A stretch of 64,000 bases of DNA from Knufia peltigerae (GCA_030247855.1 JAPDRN010000012.1:124001-188000), one strand, 5' to 3'. Shown: positions 32,360-43,139, numbered from the stretch's first letter. Translations and numbers: made by a program. The notes: generated from the sequence alone by a model not told the origin.

Positions 32360-32588
32360 GGTCTCGGCTATGTTTCCTTTTGGGGGTGAGAATGGAGCGG
32401 GAGATCGACGGCTAAACTTTGGTGCTAGAACGAAGTTGACGCCCCACGTCATTCACAGAATTGTACAAAGTACGGAGTACATACAAACAAATTATCTGTT
32501 TCCACACTTGAAGCCCTGTATTTCTAACTTCTATACGCCTCTCTTGTTTGTACCAATACCTCTTTGTTATCTGTCATTAATAACAGTC
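32360..32588. promoter_or_regulatory. Divergent promoter MOB / ZNG1
   Basis: This 229-bp gap separates the MOB start (minus) from the ZNG1 start (plus), so both promoters must lie in or overlap it. TACGGAGTAC is at 32471-32480 and a CT-rich stretch precedes the ZNG1 ATG. The longer MOB start at 32452 would shrink it to 136 bp. Confidence 0.4.
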
Positions 32589-33955
32589 ATGGACGACGAC
32601 ATTCCAGACCTTGTTGACCTCCAATCACAACAAGATTCCTCCTCTCAGAAGACCTCAATAAAAAAGGTACCCATCACAATAGTAACAGGTATATCATATT
32701 TACAAGAACCCCCCTTTTATCTTCCGTTCAATGCTGATAATGCTGTCAACAAAAGGTTATCTCGGTGCTGGCAAGACGACATTACTCAACTACATCCTGA
32801 CAGCTGAACATGGCAAAAAGATAGCAGTGATTTTAAATGGCAGGTCTCACTTCCTACCCCTGGGTGCATATGTACCTATATAGGCCTCTGGACGCCATGG
32901 CCACAGCACCCTGAACCCTCACTGCAACGGGAATCTAACATGTTTGAACCTTGATCACAGAATTCGGAAACACAGCAGACATTGAAAAGTCTCTCACAGT
33001 CAACCATGGCAACCAATCCACCACGGAATGGATCCCTCTCGCCAACGGCTGCATCTGTTGCAGTGTCAAAGACAGCGGTGTCGCCGCCTTGGAATCTCTG
33101 GTCGAACGTCAGCAAGACTTTGACTACATCCTACTCGAGACGACTGGTGTAGCAGACCCCGGCAACATCGCTCCGATGTTTTGGATGGACGAAGGTCTAG
33201 GAAGCAGCATATACCTCGACGGTATCGTGACCGTCGTCGACGCGAAGAACATCCTGAAAAGCCTTGACGAACCTACACCTGAGGAACTGCCGGCGTCAGA
33301 GAGCGAAGGTCGCGCCCAGCACGACCACGAGAAGTCTCCTCTGTTGACGACGGCTCACCTACAAATCTCCCACGCCGACGTCATCATCCTCAACAAAACC
33401 GACCTCGTCTCCACGACCAAACTCTCCGAAGTACAGGCAAGAATAACATCGATAAACGGTCTCGCACGCCTCCTCCCGACAAGCCACTCGCACGTCGACT
33501 CCTTGAGTGGCACCGTCCTAGATCTCGACGCCTATTCGACGTTTCCTACTACCTCGACCTCCTCGCCGCCCAAAACGGCACCGACCCCGGACTTCTCCTC
33601 AAAGGGTCATTCACATCTCGATCCGACCATATCGACGCTCACACTCGCATTCCCTTCTCCCTTTGACCCGCCGAAACTCTCGCACCTGACATCCTGGCTC
33701 GAGACCATCCTCTGGGAAGCCGAGGACGACCAAGCCGACCAAGCCCGCAAGTACGAAATACATCGCACAAAGGGACTCATCCCGCTCCTCGACGGCACGG
33801 TACGGGTCATCCAGGGCGTCCGCGAGATCTTCGACATCATCGAGCCGCCCAGACCCACCGAGGGAAGCGACGCCCCGCGGGACGGAAAGATTGTCTTTAT
33901 AGGACGAAACCTTGACCTACTACCTCCTTTTTCAGAATCACAGGTCTCTGGATGA
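32589..33955 (+). CDS. ZNG1: ZNG1/CobW-family zinc GTPase metallochaperone
   Basis: Exons 32589-32688, 32756-32839 and 32961-33955 give 392 residues. Motifs in order: P-loop GYLGAGKTTLLNY (from residue 34, restored by intron 1), ILNEFGNTADIEKS (switch region, restored by intron 2), the metal-binding GCICC (91-95), LLETTGVADPG, and the guanine motif ILNKTD near 205. The CobW C-terminal domain ends at GRNLD. ZNG1 hands zinc to client enzymes such as methionine aminopeptidase 1. The vertebrate client-docking motif is CPELxPI near the N-terminus; the matching spot here reads DIPDLVDL. Intron 2 begins with GC instead of GT. The last ~15 residues are unlike the family, and a frame ending at 34115 could hold the true C-terminus. 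Confidence 0.9.
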
Positions 33956-35344
33956 AATTTCTAAATCTTTTGATCTCGAAATCGGAAATGACCGGTCACT
34001 GAACAAAAAGCCGCGCTGCATCTACATACCTGAGAGGCGGCGGCGGGGCGTCGTCCTCGTCACAGAGTCGACAACAGAAGACTTTGACGAATTATTACCA
34101 AATACTTGCACGTAATGCAAGCACCTCGAAAAACAAAACACCCTCGTGGTCCTCGTCTACTCCGCAATACAGCGAGCGCGTTGGTGGGGGTCTCAGCAGT
34201 ACATCGTTAAAGGGGAGATCTTTGGTTTACGAATACAAAACTATATTATTCGAACACCTACACTCACACTTGCCCGCCACCCGGCCGGCTACAACGCACG
34301 TGCACAATGAAGCAAGTCAAGCCTTCGGATGAGAAAGAAGAAGCTTTCGAGTCACGATTTTTAAGATCTAAGTAAAAGGAAAATACATTTGCAATTTCAA
34401 AAATATCCAATTTCCACCATCTTGAGTCCTGTCCGTTCCTCATGGATGGTGTTGTTGTTGTCGTTGCTGTAACTCCGTAGGTACTACCTAGGTACATAAG
34501 AAACACCCCTGGATTACCTGATCGTTCGTTCGTTCGTGTTGACGGTCGTTTGTCGTTCTTTCGTTCAGTCATTGCGCAATGTCAGTTCAGTTTCACTGCT
34601 CGCTTGCTTCGCTAGTTTCTTTATATGAGACAGGCTGATGGTCGAATCGATTTCGGTTTCGGTTTGGTTTCGCAACCATGAATCGTTGTTACCCCGAGAA
34701 GAAAACCTTCAAAATTTCAAAAACAAATATCCAAAACACCACCAAGTGACCGACGCGTACAAAAACTTGACAAAACAACAAAAGGCGTCCTCGTCCCGAA
34801 ATTCCCCTCCCGGTGAAGAAAAAGGTCCCTCCTCATTCGCACGAATCACGGTACTCGTGTGAGTTGTTACTGCTCGCTAATAATTGAAAAACCAAAAAAA
34901 GACATTTGCCAGTTCCGGCTTCCTAAAACCTACTACACAAGTTCTGCTCGCTAAAGAATCAATGCGGCTTTCCTATGTGCGGAACAAGTTCAGAGCAAAA
35001 TTCGTTTGTCATACGTCATTAATCGTTGGAATGGCGCCGCGTGGATGTACGCACGTATGCTTCGGCGACAGCATGTCGGGTCTCGGCCTCTCATCTCGTC
35101 CACCAGTATCTGTAGCCTTGTTGGATCCTACTGCTAGTGGTGGACTGTTGCGATGCGGCACATCTCCAGAGGATGGTGAACCAACACAAGTCGGTCGCCG
35201 CTTCAAGGTCCGACATGTTCAACTTCAGACCATATCATCAACCTCGTGGGGTACATCGCATGCGAAGTAGAAGTAGAGGGGGGTATGTGTAGGCGGGCTT
35301 AGGTCTTCAACCAACGCCCTGAGATTTATCGTGTAGGGTCCGGC
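33956..35344. other. Intergenic region
   Basis: Convergent 3' ends of ZNG1 and the kinase-like gene. An open frame to 34115 may be the end of ZNG1 (see findings). A short CGTT microsatellite is at 34523-34536 and an ACTCCGTA motif at 34472. No other gene is supported. Confidence 0.4.
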
Positions 35345-38254
35345 TCATTCCTGTTTGTCATTGACTAGATCGCTCGGCTGTGGTCTGTCGAGTTCCGGTT
35401 GATGTGTCGTGTGAAAGTCCGGGGCTGCAAGACATTCCAGATCAGCAGGCTTCAGGTCAAGGTAAGTGTCGGCCTCGGGCTCATTGAAAACATCTCCTCT
35501 GCCCTCGGCATCCAGCATTGTACTGACTGCTGAGACGATATCAGGGACGGCATCATCCATCTTTAGCTCTTCGCGCTTTTCTTCTTGTGCTGTGGCGAGA
35601 GTCTGGACACTTAGGTCGAGATCCCCACCTGTAGCGAACGATTCATCATATCCACTATCCGCAAAAGGCAGTGTGGGTAACCTGCCCTGCACCGAAGAAC
35701 CAGCTAGTACGGGTTCATCGGACTGGGTAAGGCAAGGCGTCGTAAAGATCTCAGTATTAGGGTTGTTAGATGGTATTGTTGATCCTTGAAAGGAGAGAAC
35801 TTGATCCCTACTCTCTTCAGGCTCAGAAGCCAACTCACCACAAAGCTGACGAGTCGATGTTGGTAAGACTGCATGGCTATTACGCGGTGTACTGTCGGAC
35901 GTTATGGAATTCGTAGTTACCAAAGAGGGACGTCGTGCTAACGAGGCAGGCTGAGTTTGGACGGGGTCGATCTGCACTGGTGTCACAGCTTTCGCTGGAG
36001 ACACTGTATCGTCACTTGTTAGTCGCGCCTCTGCTGCTCGTTCCAAGATCTCCAACTCTTCATCGTTGAACGTCCTTCTAGGGACAAGATATGGGTGGCC
36101 ATCCAGTTCCACTTTGTCGAATTCGCGGTCCGTCCCGGGTGAAATGGGAACAATGTTTGGCTCCGCATCATCAACCAACGATGGTCTGTCATCCTCGACA
36201 ATCCAGTGATGTCTCTCGTTCCTGCCGAGATGAGCATAATTCACAGGTGGTGCTCTTCCTCTCGGACGGTCATAGGCAGAAGTCTCGCTGTCGAATTCAT
36301 AGTTGGAAGACTTGGGATATGTGAACGTGTAGTCATCCCTTGAGCTTTCTGGAGAATAAGGCACATTTTCAATCTCATGTTGGTTGGAGAAACGCTCAAT
36401 GTCATCCCTGCCTACCGCATCTGCAGGGTCAATGTACTCTTGTGGGGTCCGGAGCTTCAGTGTAGGCCTGTCATGACGTTCTTCTGGATGCAGAGCCTTT
36501 GTGTCGCCTTCTCGGAACATCTTTGCCAACGTCTTGGCTGAACACCGATCTCGAGGACGACGAGATAGACATATCCTTACAATGTCTTGATACCACTCTG
36601 GAACTTCGGATGGGAATTCCTCCACGCTCAATGGAGATACGTGGCGCTCGGGCTCATCATCGTCCATGGCCAACGCCCACAACGTCATTCCCAGCTGGTA
36701 TAAGTCTGACTTTTCACCAATGTACATCGAGATCCTTTGACTGCTGGCAATCTTGGCCGCAATTTCGGGAGGTTCCCAGCCAACTGGACAACCCCTTCGG
36801 TTGATGTCGATGATCTTTGCATTGCCCTCCCCATCAACAACAATGTTGGAGAGGGTAAAATCACCTTGCACATAGCCTTCTTCATGGATCTCGCTAAGAC
36901 CACAGGCGGCTTGTTCTGCCCACCTGCACCGATCTTCCCATGGGATAGCTCCCCTATGATCATAGAGGAGGTCAACAATGGCGCCCTTCTCGGCGTAGCT
37001 GATGAGAAGACCTTTGACGAATTGTTCCTCGTCATCGACAACAACAGCTTCTAGTCGTATGACATGACTTGAACCGTGAAGAGCGTGCAAGGCGTTGATT
37101 TCATATAGGAATTCGTCGACAGTGTCTGGACCTGGGATATCCTTCTTGATATAAACTCTGCCTTTGTGCTTGACCTTGTACACAAACCCGGAGATGTGAG
37201 AATCGAAAACCAATTCACTCTCTCGTATCTCCATTGGCTGAAACTCATCGTCATGTAGTATATGGGCCACAGTATGACGGGGTGGGTATGGGATGATCTC
37301 GTTGACATCTTCAGTGACATGGACATGCAGACGACCATCGGTCGTTTCCAGCTTCAGATTCGTCACAGTGTCGTAGAACTGGATCTCAGGCAGCGAGTCT
37401 CGTATGGATTCGTATATTTGCATGCTCTTGTCTCGTTGGAATTGGAGCTCCTTGAGGTCCATCTCGAGGGACCCTGGTTCAGCGTTGCGATAATCACATG
37501 AGACAGTCACCCGACGCCATCGACTTGGGGTCTCTGCGTACGTGACGAAGAACTTTTCTCGATCTGACTTGTCTCTGAAATGCATGCTCAGATTGAGAAT
37601 CCATCGAGTGTCGAGCTCGTCTCTCAGGTCGGCTTTATCATCGACGAGAGGCATTCGAAGGAAGTTTGAGTCATCAGACGAGGTAGTGGACGGAGGGCGA
37701 GGAGGTCGAAAATTTTCCTGAGGCCAAATATCCTCAGTGGTTGGAACAAGATTGGGATCAAGGGACGAGGTTATGGCGTCAATGCCAGCATCAGTGGCGG
37801 GCGCATCGGCCCTGCTTGTGAGAGCTACGGCAGGGGCAGAGGTCCGACCCGGTTCCCAGCACGGCGGTGAAGAGGTCGCTCGAGGACGAGGGAGGCTGGT
37901 CGATGCATGTCTGACAGTGGACGAGGCACGTCGTTCGGCATGACAAGGTTCGACGGGCAGCAAACGATCCCGTCTCTCGGAATTTTGACGTCTGAAGGTG
38001 GCTTGCCGGGGGAGGCCGATAGCCAGCGGCCTCGCTGTCGAGTCTTGCCCGCTCGACTCATCGTTGTCGGGCCAAGTCTGAGGCCAGTGTCGGTCGCCCG
38101 GGAAGTCGACGGAACTATGGGTCGGGTCATCTTTGGCAAAGAAATTGTGAATCTTCTGCCACATTCCCGATTTGAGGGGATGCTTATGGAAATGCGGCTC
38201 TGTTTCTTCCAGTTGTCTCAAGGGCTCTTCAGCATGTTGAGGTCTGATGCCCAT
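35345..38254 (-). CDS. Large protein kinase-like protein with non-canonical motifs
   Basis: Single-exon protein of 969 residues starting at ATG 38254. The N-terminal 230 residues are disordered. About 240-330 forms a separate folded module (DTRWILNLSMHFRDKSDREK). About 345-590 is a kinase fold: a poorly conserved glycine loop, VYIKKDI (ATP Lys near 370), FLYEINALHAL (helix-C Glu), GYVQGDFTLSNIVV in place of HRD, and KIIDINRRG in place of DFG. Lys, Glu, the catalytic Asp, the Asn and the metal Asp are therefore all kept despite the odd flanking residues, so it may be active. WEPPEIAAKI matches the APE helix and YQLGMTLWALAMD the F helix. The last 330 residues are disordered and acidic. I cannot name a yeast counterpart. 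Confidence 0.8.
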   Translation of the reverse strand: MGIRPQHAEEPLRQLEETEPHFHKHPLKSGMWQKIHNFFAKDDPTHSSVDFPGDRHWPQTWPDNDESSGQDSTARPLAIGLPRQATFRRQNSERRDRLLPVEPCHAERRASSTVRHASTSLPRPRATSSPPCWEPGRTSAPAVALTSRADAPATDAGIDAITSSLDPNLVPTTEDIWPQENFRPPRPPSTTSSDDSNFLRMPLVDDKADLRDELDTRWILNLSMHFRDKSDREKFFVTYAETPSRWRRVTVSCDYRNAEPGSLEMDLKELQFQRDKSMQIYESIRDSLPEIQFYDTVTNLKLETTDGRLHVHVTEDVNEIIPYPPRHTVAHILHDDEFQPMEIRESELVFDSHISGFVYKVKHKGRVYIKKDIPGPDTVDEFLYEINALHALHGSSHVIRLEAVVVDDEEQFVKGLLISYAEKGAIVDLLYDHRGAIPWEDRCRWAEQAACGLSEIHEEGYVQGDFTLSNIVVDGEGNAKIIDINRRGCPVGWEPPEIAAKIASSQRISMYIGEKSDLYQLGMTLWALAMDDDEPERHVSPLSVEEFPSEVPEWYQDIVRICLSRRPRDRCSAKTLAKMFREGDTKALHPEERHDRPTLKLRTPQEYIDPADAVGRDDIERFSNQHEIENVPYSPESSRDDYTFTYPKSSNYEFDSETSAYDRPRGRAPPVNYAHLGRNERHHWIVEDDRPSLVDDAEPNIVPISPGTDREFDKVELDGHPYLVPRRTFNDEELEILERAAEARLTSDDTVSPAKAVTPVQIDPVQTQPASLARRPSLVTTNSITSDSTPRNSHAVLPTSTRQLCGELASEPEESRDQVLSFQGSTIPSNNPNTEIFTTPCLTQSDEPVLAGSSVQGRLPTLPFADSGYDESFATGGDLDLSVQTLATAQEEKREELKMDDAVPDIVSAVSTMLDAEGRGDVFNEPEADTYLDLKPADLECLAAPDFHTTHQPELDRPQPSDLVNDKQE

Positions 38255-38470
38255 GTTGGGGAGGCCGCTCTAGCCCTTTGGTCGAATGAGGGGCAACCTC
38301 CACAAGTCAGCAACCTATGCTGTGTCCGAGGTCCCTACAACGAGAAGCAATGAATGAATAGCAATCGGACATTGGAGGTCGACGGTGATACAAGGAAGTC
38401 GAGATCAGTCTTATTGGTGTCGAGACATTGCACAGAGCCGGGAGGAGATGTTGCAGCGGTCCTCCTAAAG

Positions 38471-38576
38471 CGGTGAGCGGGCGGACACCACACAGCTGTC
38501 TGGCCGATATTGCTGTGGGCTGTCGGTGAGCGGGCGGACACCACACAGCTGTCTGGCCGATATTGCTGTGGGCTGT
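38471..38576. repeat. Perfect 2 x 53-bp tandem duplication
   Basis: Bases 38471-38523 and 38524-38576 are identical and directly abut. The unit starts CGGTGAGCGGGCGGACACCA and ends TTGCTGTGGGCTGT. It lies about 220 bp upstream of the kinase-like gene start, so it doubles part of that promoter. The lack of any mismatch points to a recent event. Confidence 0.95.
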
Positions 38577-39058
38577 TACACAGAAGGCGGAAAGGGCTGG
38601 TCTCTATGCGTGTTGAAAAGTCCAAAGGTCCGAGAGCAGCTGCGCAGTTTGAAGTTCAGAGACGCTTGCAGGATGATTGCAGGAAGAGGAGAACGATGGG
38701 TATTTGGGAGAAGCCGGTCGGTCCTTTTGCTGATGGTCGACGGTGGTGACGCTTGTGATGAAATGGTGCGTTTGACCCACGCGTTCGGAGACGGAGATGA
38801 ATATGAGTCGACCTGACGTGGCAATCCTGTTCAATTGCAATATGCAACTTGTCGAGATCATGGATTGAGATGAGGCGTGGGTGTTGATGGAAGTGGACGA
38901 GCGAGCATGTTAAAGCAAAACAGTGGGATGGGATGCGTTCACCGCTTAAGCAGCCCCTGGTCAGCCACAAGGCCGCGCTGCATCTCAGATTGGGTTGTGG
39001 TTTCGACAGAGTTCAAGGCTCCGGAGGGTTTTAGGCGGCCTGGACAGCTAATGAGGCT

Positions 39059-39095
39059 GGGGGGGTTTCTCGGTGGGTTTAGGGGGGGTCGGGGG
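39059..39095 (+). other. Putative G-quadruplex
   Basis: Four G-runs sit within 37 bases: G7 (39059-39065), G3 (39075-39077), G7 (39082-39088) and G5 (39091-39095), with loops of 9, 4 and 2. This meets the usual G3+ with short-loop criterion on one run set, the first loop being the longest. Function unknown. Confidence 0.55.
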
Positions 39096-40399
39096 CTGGT
39101 TGAGGCAGCCAATTGCCCCCCCCGTCTAGGGATGCCTAGTCGCCCCGGCTGCTGCCCATGATTCCGCGCGCCGGGCCTTCGTGCCTAAGGGCAGCTAAAT
39201 TCTCCTGCCTCATTGCATGATTTGTTGAGCTCATGGATATACGTAGTATTGTAGCAGCAGTACTCGGTAGGTATTGTGTCCGTGGAAGCTTCTATGCTAC
39301 AGAAGCTTCTTCGCATTCGTTCTAGGCAGATTACAGCAACCCAACGACGCCCATCAATGCAAGGCAAAGTCTGCCTACTATCCGACACTTTGAACAGCAA
39401 TCTGATGCACTACCAGACGAGCCGAGCCCACGGACCGCTGCCAGCCACTGCGCTTACATTGGAGCCTCCTCGTCGACGTGTCTCTTGATTGCAGCTTCAT
39501 CTTGAAAAAAGAATTGTGGTGACGCCGGATGAGAAGTGCAATCAACTTTGAGACACCAATTAAGCCGGCATGCTAAGGACTTCCGACTGTCACTGCCTCG
39601 AAGTCCCCCACAAAGCTACTGCAACGACGCTGCAGATGCCATCCAGCGCCTGCATCATAATCCACTCATCATGCTTGTTTCTGGCCCTTTGTTCTTCAAT
39701 TTGTCGCCTCACCAGTTGGGCTTCAATATTCGCATGTTTTGGTCCTTCAATTGGCCCTTTATTTTCCTTTAAGCAGTCCTGCCTAGTTATCGCTTACGTC
39801 GTTTTGGCTCATTTTGCATCGGCGACGATATCGGAGCTTATGATCTCATGACATTGCTTCTTACCCCAGACTTCTTTGACTGACGTGGCCATGACAAGGT
39901 GGAATCATCTCTATCTTTACCAACCTACGCATTCGTCCGTATTCATCTCTGCCGTCGCTCGTCATCCCGTGTCCTCGATCACGATGACTATATACCCAAA
40001 TTCTGATCACCAGACAAAGGTTTAGGTATCATTGTTGTCTGTCTCGGCCTTGCCGCGGAACCGCGGCCAACCTCATGGCACACCGCTCATTCCATCGAGG
40101 TCATGCTGAAACCAGGATCGCAGCACAGTATCCGTACTTGGCTCCACGTAAACGAAACTCCGATCGAACCCGCATCTCGAGTAACCCAACATTTTTGCAG
40201 ACATATATTATGTTGTTTGTTGCTAACCTCAGTCTGGATCCGGTCAAACTCGAATCCGGATCCCCGACAATAATCCTCTTTGCCGGGAAGGACACATGTA
40301 TGCAAGCTATTGTATGTAAGACGAGAGTTGATCGTCTTGACCTTTTAGCGTCCATTCGTGCTTCTCGTTGCCAAGGTATGCTTTCCTGCTCAGACAAAA

Positions 40400-40450
40400 G
40401 TGGCAGTCGATTCACTGGTGCTCATCAGTGAACGACGAATCGACTGCCAC
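40400..40450. repeat. Inverted repeat (13-bp perfect arms)
   Basis: GTGGCAGTCGATT at 40400-40412 is the exact reverse complement of 40438-40450. Inside it CACTG (40413-40417) can pair with CAGTG (40426-40430), making a two-part hairpin. Two more perfect inverted repeats lie within 400 bp upstream (40052-40067 and 40236-40263). Confidence 0.9.
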
Positions 40451-41021
40451 GAGTAGTTATGGGGGGCGACCAGGTGACATCGTTGTACTTGTTGCAGCTT
40501 GCTTTCACGGGACCCAAAGGCATTTTCGTATGGTAAGATCGCCTGGATGTGGACTGACAATGCCAACTTTGCGGCAATTATTAGTTACCCAGTGTGCATA
40601 CCCGGAACGGATGTATCTAGGCCATCTTCAAGCTATGATCCATAATATTGGAACCGAATCCTCGACCGCAGGATATCCTCACACCGCTACCTTCGTGGGA
40701 TGGGTTTCGGAAGCTTATCGTACCTCGGTCATCCGAGATTGAGAGAGACATTCTTTCGGATATGCTGATCTAATCACAAGGACCATGAAGTACAGAACCT
40801 GTCGGTGAAGAGGATCAGGAGAGCTTCATCGCCTTGATCAGGCTTCTATCAGGATTTTAATCTAGATGGGGAGCAAAAAGAAGAGGCTTGTCACAGCACC
40901 AGCGGTAGCGGAAGGAGAAGCAAAAAACAATCAACATTCAGGATTCCCACCTGGTCACCCACGGTAGTACTGACTGAACGGCACGTGGTTTAAGTACGGC
41001 TGAGCGGACGGGAAGCCCTGT

Positions 41022-41596
41022 TTATACACGTCCTATGGTCGATTGCGAGGATGAATTCAAGTTGAGCGGTTCATATCCTGGTGTTTTGGTAAACGGGGCA
41101 GGGTTTGTTTTGTCCGGGACCGAATGCCCCATGTTCAATACTGCAAATTGCATTCCGTAACCCGTAAAGAACTCCTCATACACTAGGTACTTTTTATCAA
41201 TACTCGTATATATTTCTTGGTCCAGTGTCCCAGGTCTGATCAGTTCAATGGGTATACGATGTGATAGGTCTTTCAGAATGTTGGGATATAAAGCAGAAAC
41301 ACGGAGATGAGGAGAAGGAAGAGAAGTGTCGAATGTGTTTTGAACTATCTGAGAATAAAAATATTGTATGAGTCCACGTGCTGCGACGCCCAATAGCTCA
41401 TATCATACTGCCTAGGTATAACTCCATAACTCACGATATACCCTTTCGTCGTCTTGGTGCTCCATATGGGTTTTCCCAATGTCCACACCAGATGGAGACC
41501 ACTTCGCAAAGGGGGCCTTTTTTTTCTCTCAAGCATTTCCCTCAAGGTTCGAAATGTACTCCCATCGTCGATTGACCTGACCTCGGGCTCGGACAT
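41022..41596 (-). CDS. Two-exon hypothetical protein (orphan candidate)
   Basis: Exons 41596-41435 and 41348-41022 join in phase to 162 residues. The intron is 86 bp with a perfect GTGAGT donor and TTCTCAG acceptor. The N-terminal third is basic (REMLERKKRPPLRSG); the remainder is mixed, with no signal peptide, membrane span or motif that I recognise. Its start is only 75 bp beyond the SAP30 stop, on the same strand, so the promoter would have to overlap the SAP30 3' end. It could be a real lineage-specific gene or a 3' extension of the SAP30 transcript. The consensus splice sites with unbroken phase are the only support. Confidence 0.4.
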
Positions 41597-41670
41597 TTAT
41601 GACCTGCACATGTAGGTTACTTGACTTCGTCGTCTTCGTTTGTAAAACAAAAAACACCCCCGCGATCATG

Positions 41671-42716
41671 TCAAGGTCTGAAGCGGAGCCTGAAGCCGAC
41701 CTCTCCGCCGGGACCGTCTACCCTCCTGACCTGACGTCCGTGACTGCCCATCCAGTAACCCGTGCCGTCGCCGCCGGACCCTTCTGTCCTGACGGTGCGG
41801 CCGTTTTGCTGGACGACGTAGATGAAGCGGGCGACGGTGTCGGCCTCGCTCAGTTGCTGGGCGTTGAAGTGTTTCCTGACCGAGTTGGCCAGGTGAGAGG
41901 GAGGTTCCCGCGGTCCCAAAAACGTGGTCGACGTTGACGCTGCCGCGGCCGAGCCGGATGACGTGGACGCTTGTTCTTCGGAGGTGTGGTCGGGCACCGC
42001 TGTTTCATTCCCTCCACTGGACGACGACATCGCCACCACTGCATCTTTCCCACCTCTCTCTGTACCTTTTGATCCTCCACCACCACCACCAGCATTCTTG
42101 CCACTCGTCGTACCGTTCGTTTGTCGTTGCAGGTTTGATTGCCGTCGTCGGTGTTTCTGCTCTCGTAACCTCCTGCGGGCTTGGACTGCGGACGGCGCTC
42201 GAAGGGCCACGGAGGAGGAATTGTAGGTCAGGTCGGCGTGTGGATGGTTCAAGGTGGAAGGGACGGAGAGACGGTGGGCGACTCGGTAGGTACGGAGGAT
42301 GGACGTAGGGACTTTGTTCCAGTCGGTCTTGAAAAAAAGTAGTTTGTTCAGTCCACATTGTCTTTTTTTTTGCTCTCCCCAAATGAACAATGGTCGTCAT
42401 TGAAGGAGGCCCAGGTCCGGAGCCATCATTGTGCGCATCAAATACTCACCTTGGGTAAATTGCCGTCTTTTTCGGTCCCCACGGGTGCTGCAGAGGACGA
42501 AGTTGCCGTCGCCGCCGCTGCAGCACCGCTGTTCGCGGCCGCCGCCTTGTTACTCGAACCGCCTGCGCCGTGTGCATTCGCCGCGGTCCGTCTGCTCTTT
42601 GAAACGCCGGACGACGAGGTTGTATGAGGGCCCAAGAGGGCCTTTTCTTTCTGGTTCGTCACTGTGCTAGACGTTTCTGATCGAGAGTCGTCGACGTTTC
42701 GGGCTCGTGGAGGCAT
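41671..42716 (-). CDS. SAP30: SAP30-like subunit of the Sin3 histone deacetylase complex
   Basis: Exons 42716-42450 and 42327-41671 give 307 residues. The start is ATG 42716 (MPPRARN), since the open frame upstream begins at TTG. The 122-bp intron has GTGAGT and a TTTTTTTCAAG acceptor. Exon 1 encodes a disordered Ala/Ser-rich arm. Exon 2 carries the SAP30 Sin3-binding region: TDWNKVPTSILRTYRVAHRL at its start, then, after a Gly/Ser-rich insert, ANSVRKHFNAQQLSEADTVA and RFIYVVQQNGR. SAP30 bridges Sin3 and the Rpd3 deacetylase for transcriptional repression in the nucleus. The insert between the two halves is longer than in yeast. Assignment rests on the paired motifs. Confidence 0.85.
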
Positions 42717-43139
42717 AATGAAACGTTTGGAGTTGAAAAGGTCTGGATCCAAAAAGAGATGGTGGGTAAAAAAGCAAAGTCAAACAGGCCAGATAAAGGC
42801 CAACATTGGAGCGAGCACTCTTCGTTGAATTAACTGATTACATTGGTAGTCATTCTTTACAGGAGTAGAATCTCGAGATTTGGCCGGTGTCTTCACTACT
42901 TTCTCGGAGTCTACTTACGCGCAGCGCAGGGAAAGGGAACTGGCACGCGGCGGTGATATCATAGGAGACGGTTATTCCCGCCACTGGTGTCTTGGCGCAT
43001 CTTCGTATGCAGGGGCTTCGTACTCGTACTCGTAAATCCCATATAACACGAATAGATGGTACTTCTCAGTCCCTCGTATTCTCCCTCTCACATGTTTACC
43101 GATTCAGACGAAGCCTCATAATGTACAGTCGGGTTCATG
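42717..43139. other. Intergenic region
   Basis: Promoter side of SAP30 and 3' side of the second HET gene. No coding sequence is supported. Confidence 0.4.

Larger units (their letters stand above)
38255..41021. other. 2.8-kb gene-free stretch with structured repeats
   Basis: No coding sequence is supported. It contains a perfect 53-bp tandem duplication (38471-38576), a G-quadruplex candidate (39059-39095) followed by a run of eight C (39116-39123), and three inverted repeats between 40052 and 40450. The part next to 38255 is the promoter of the kinase-like gene. Confidence 0.5.
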
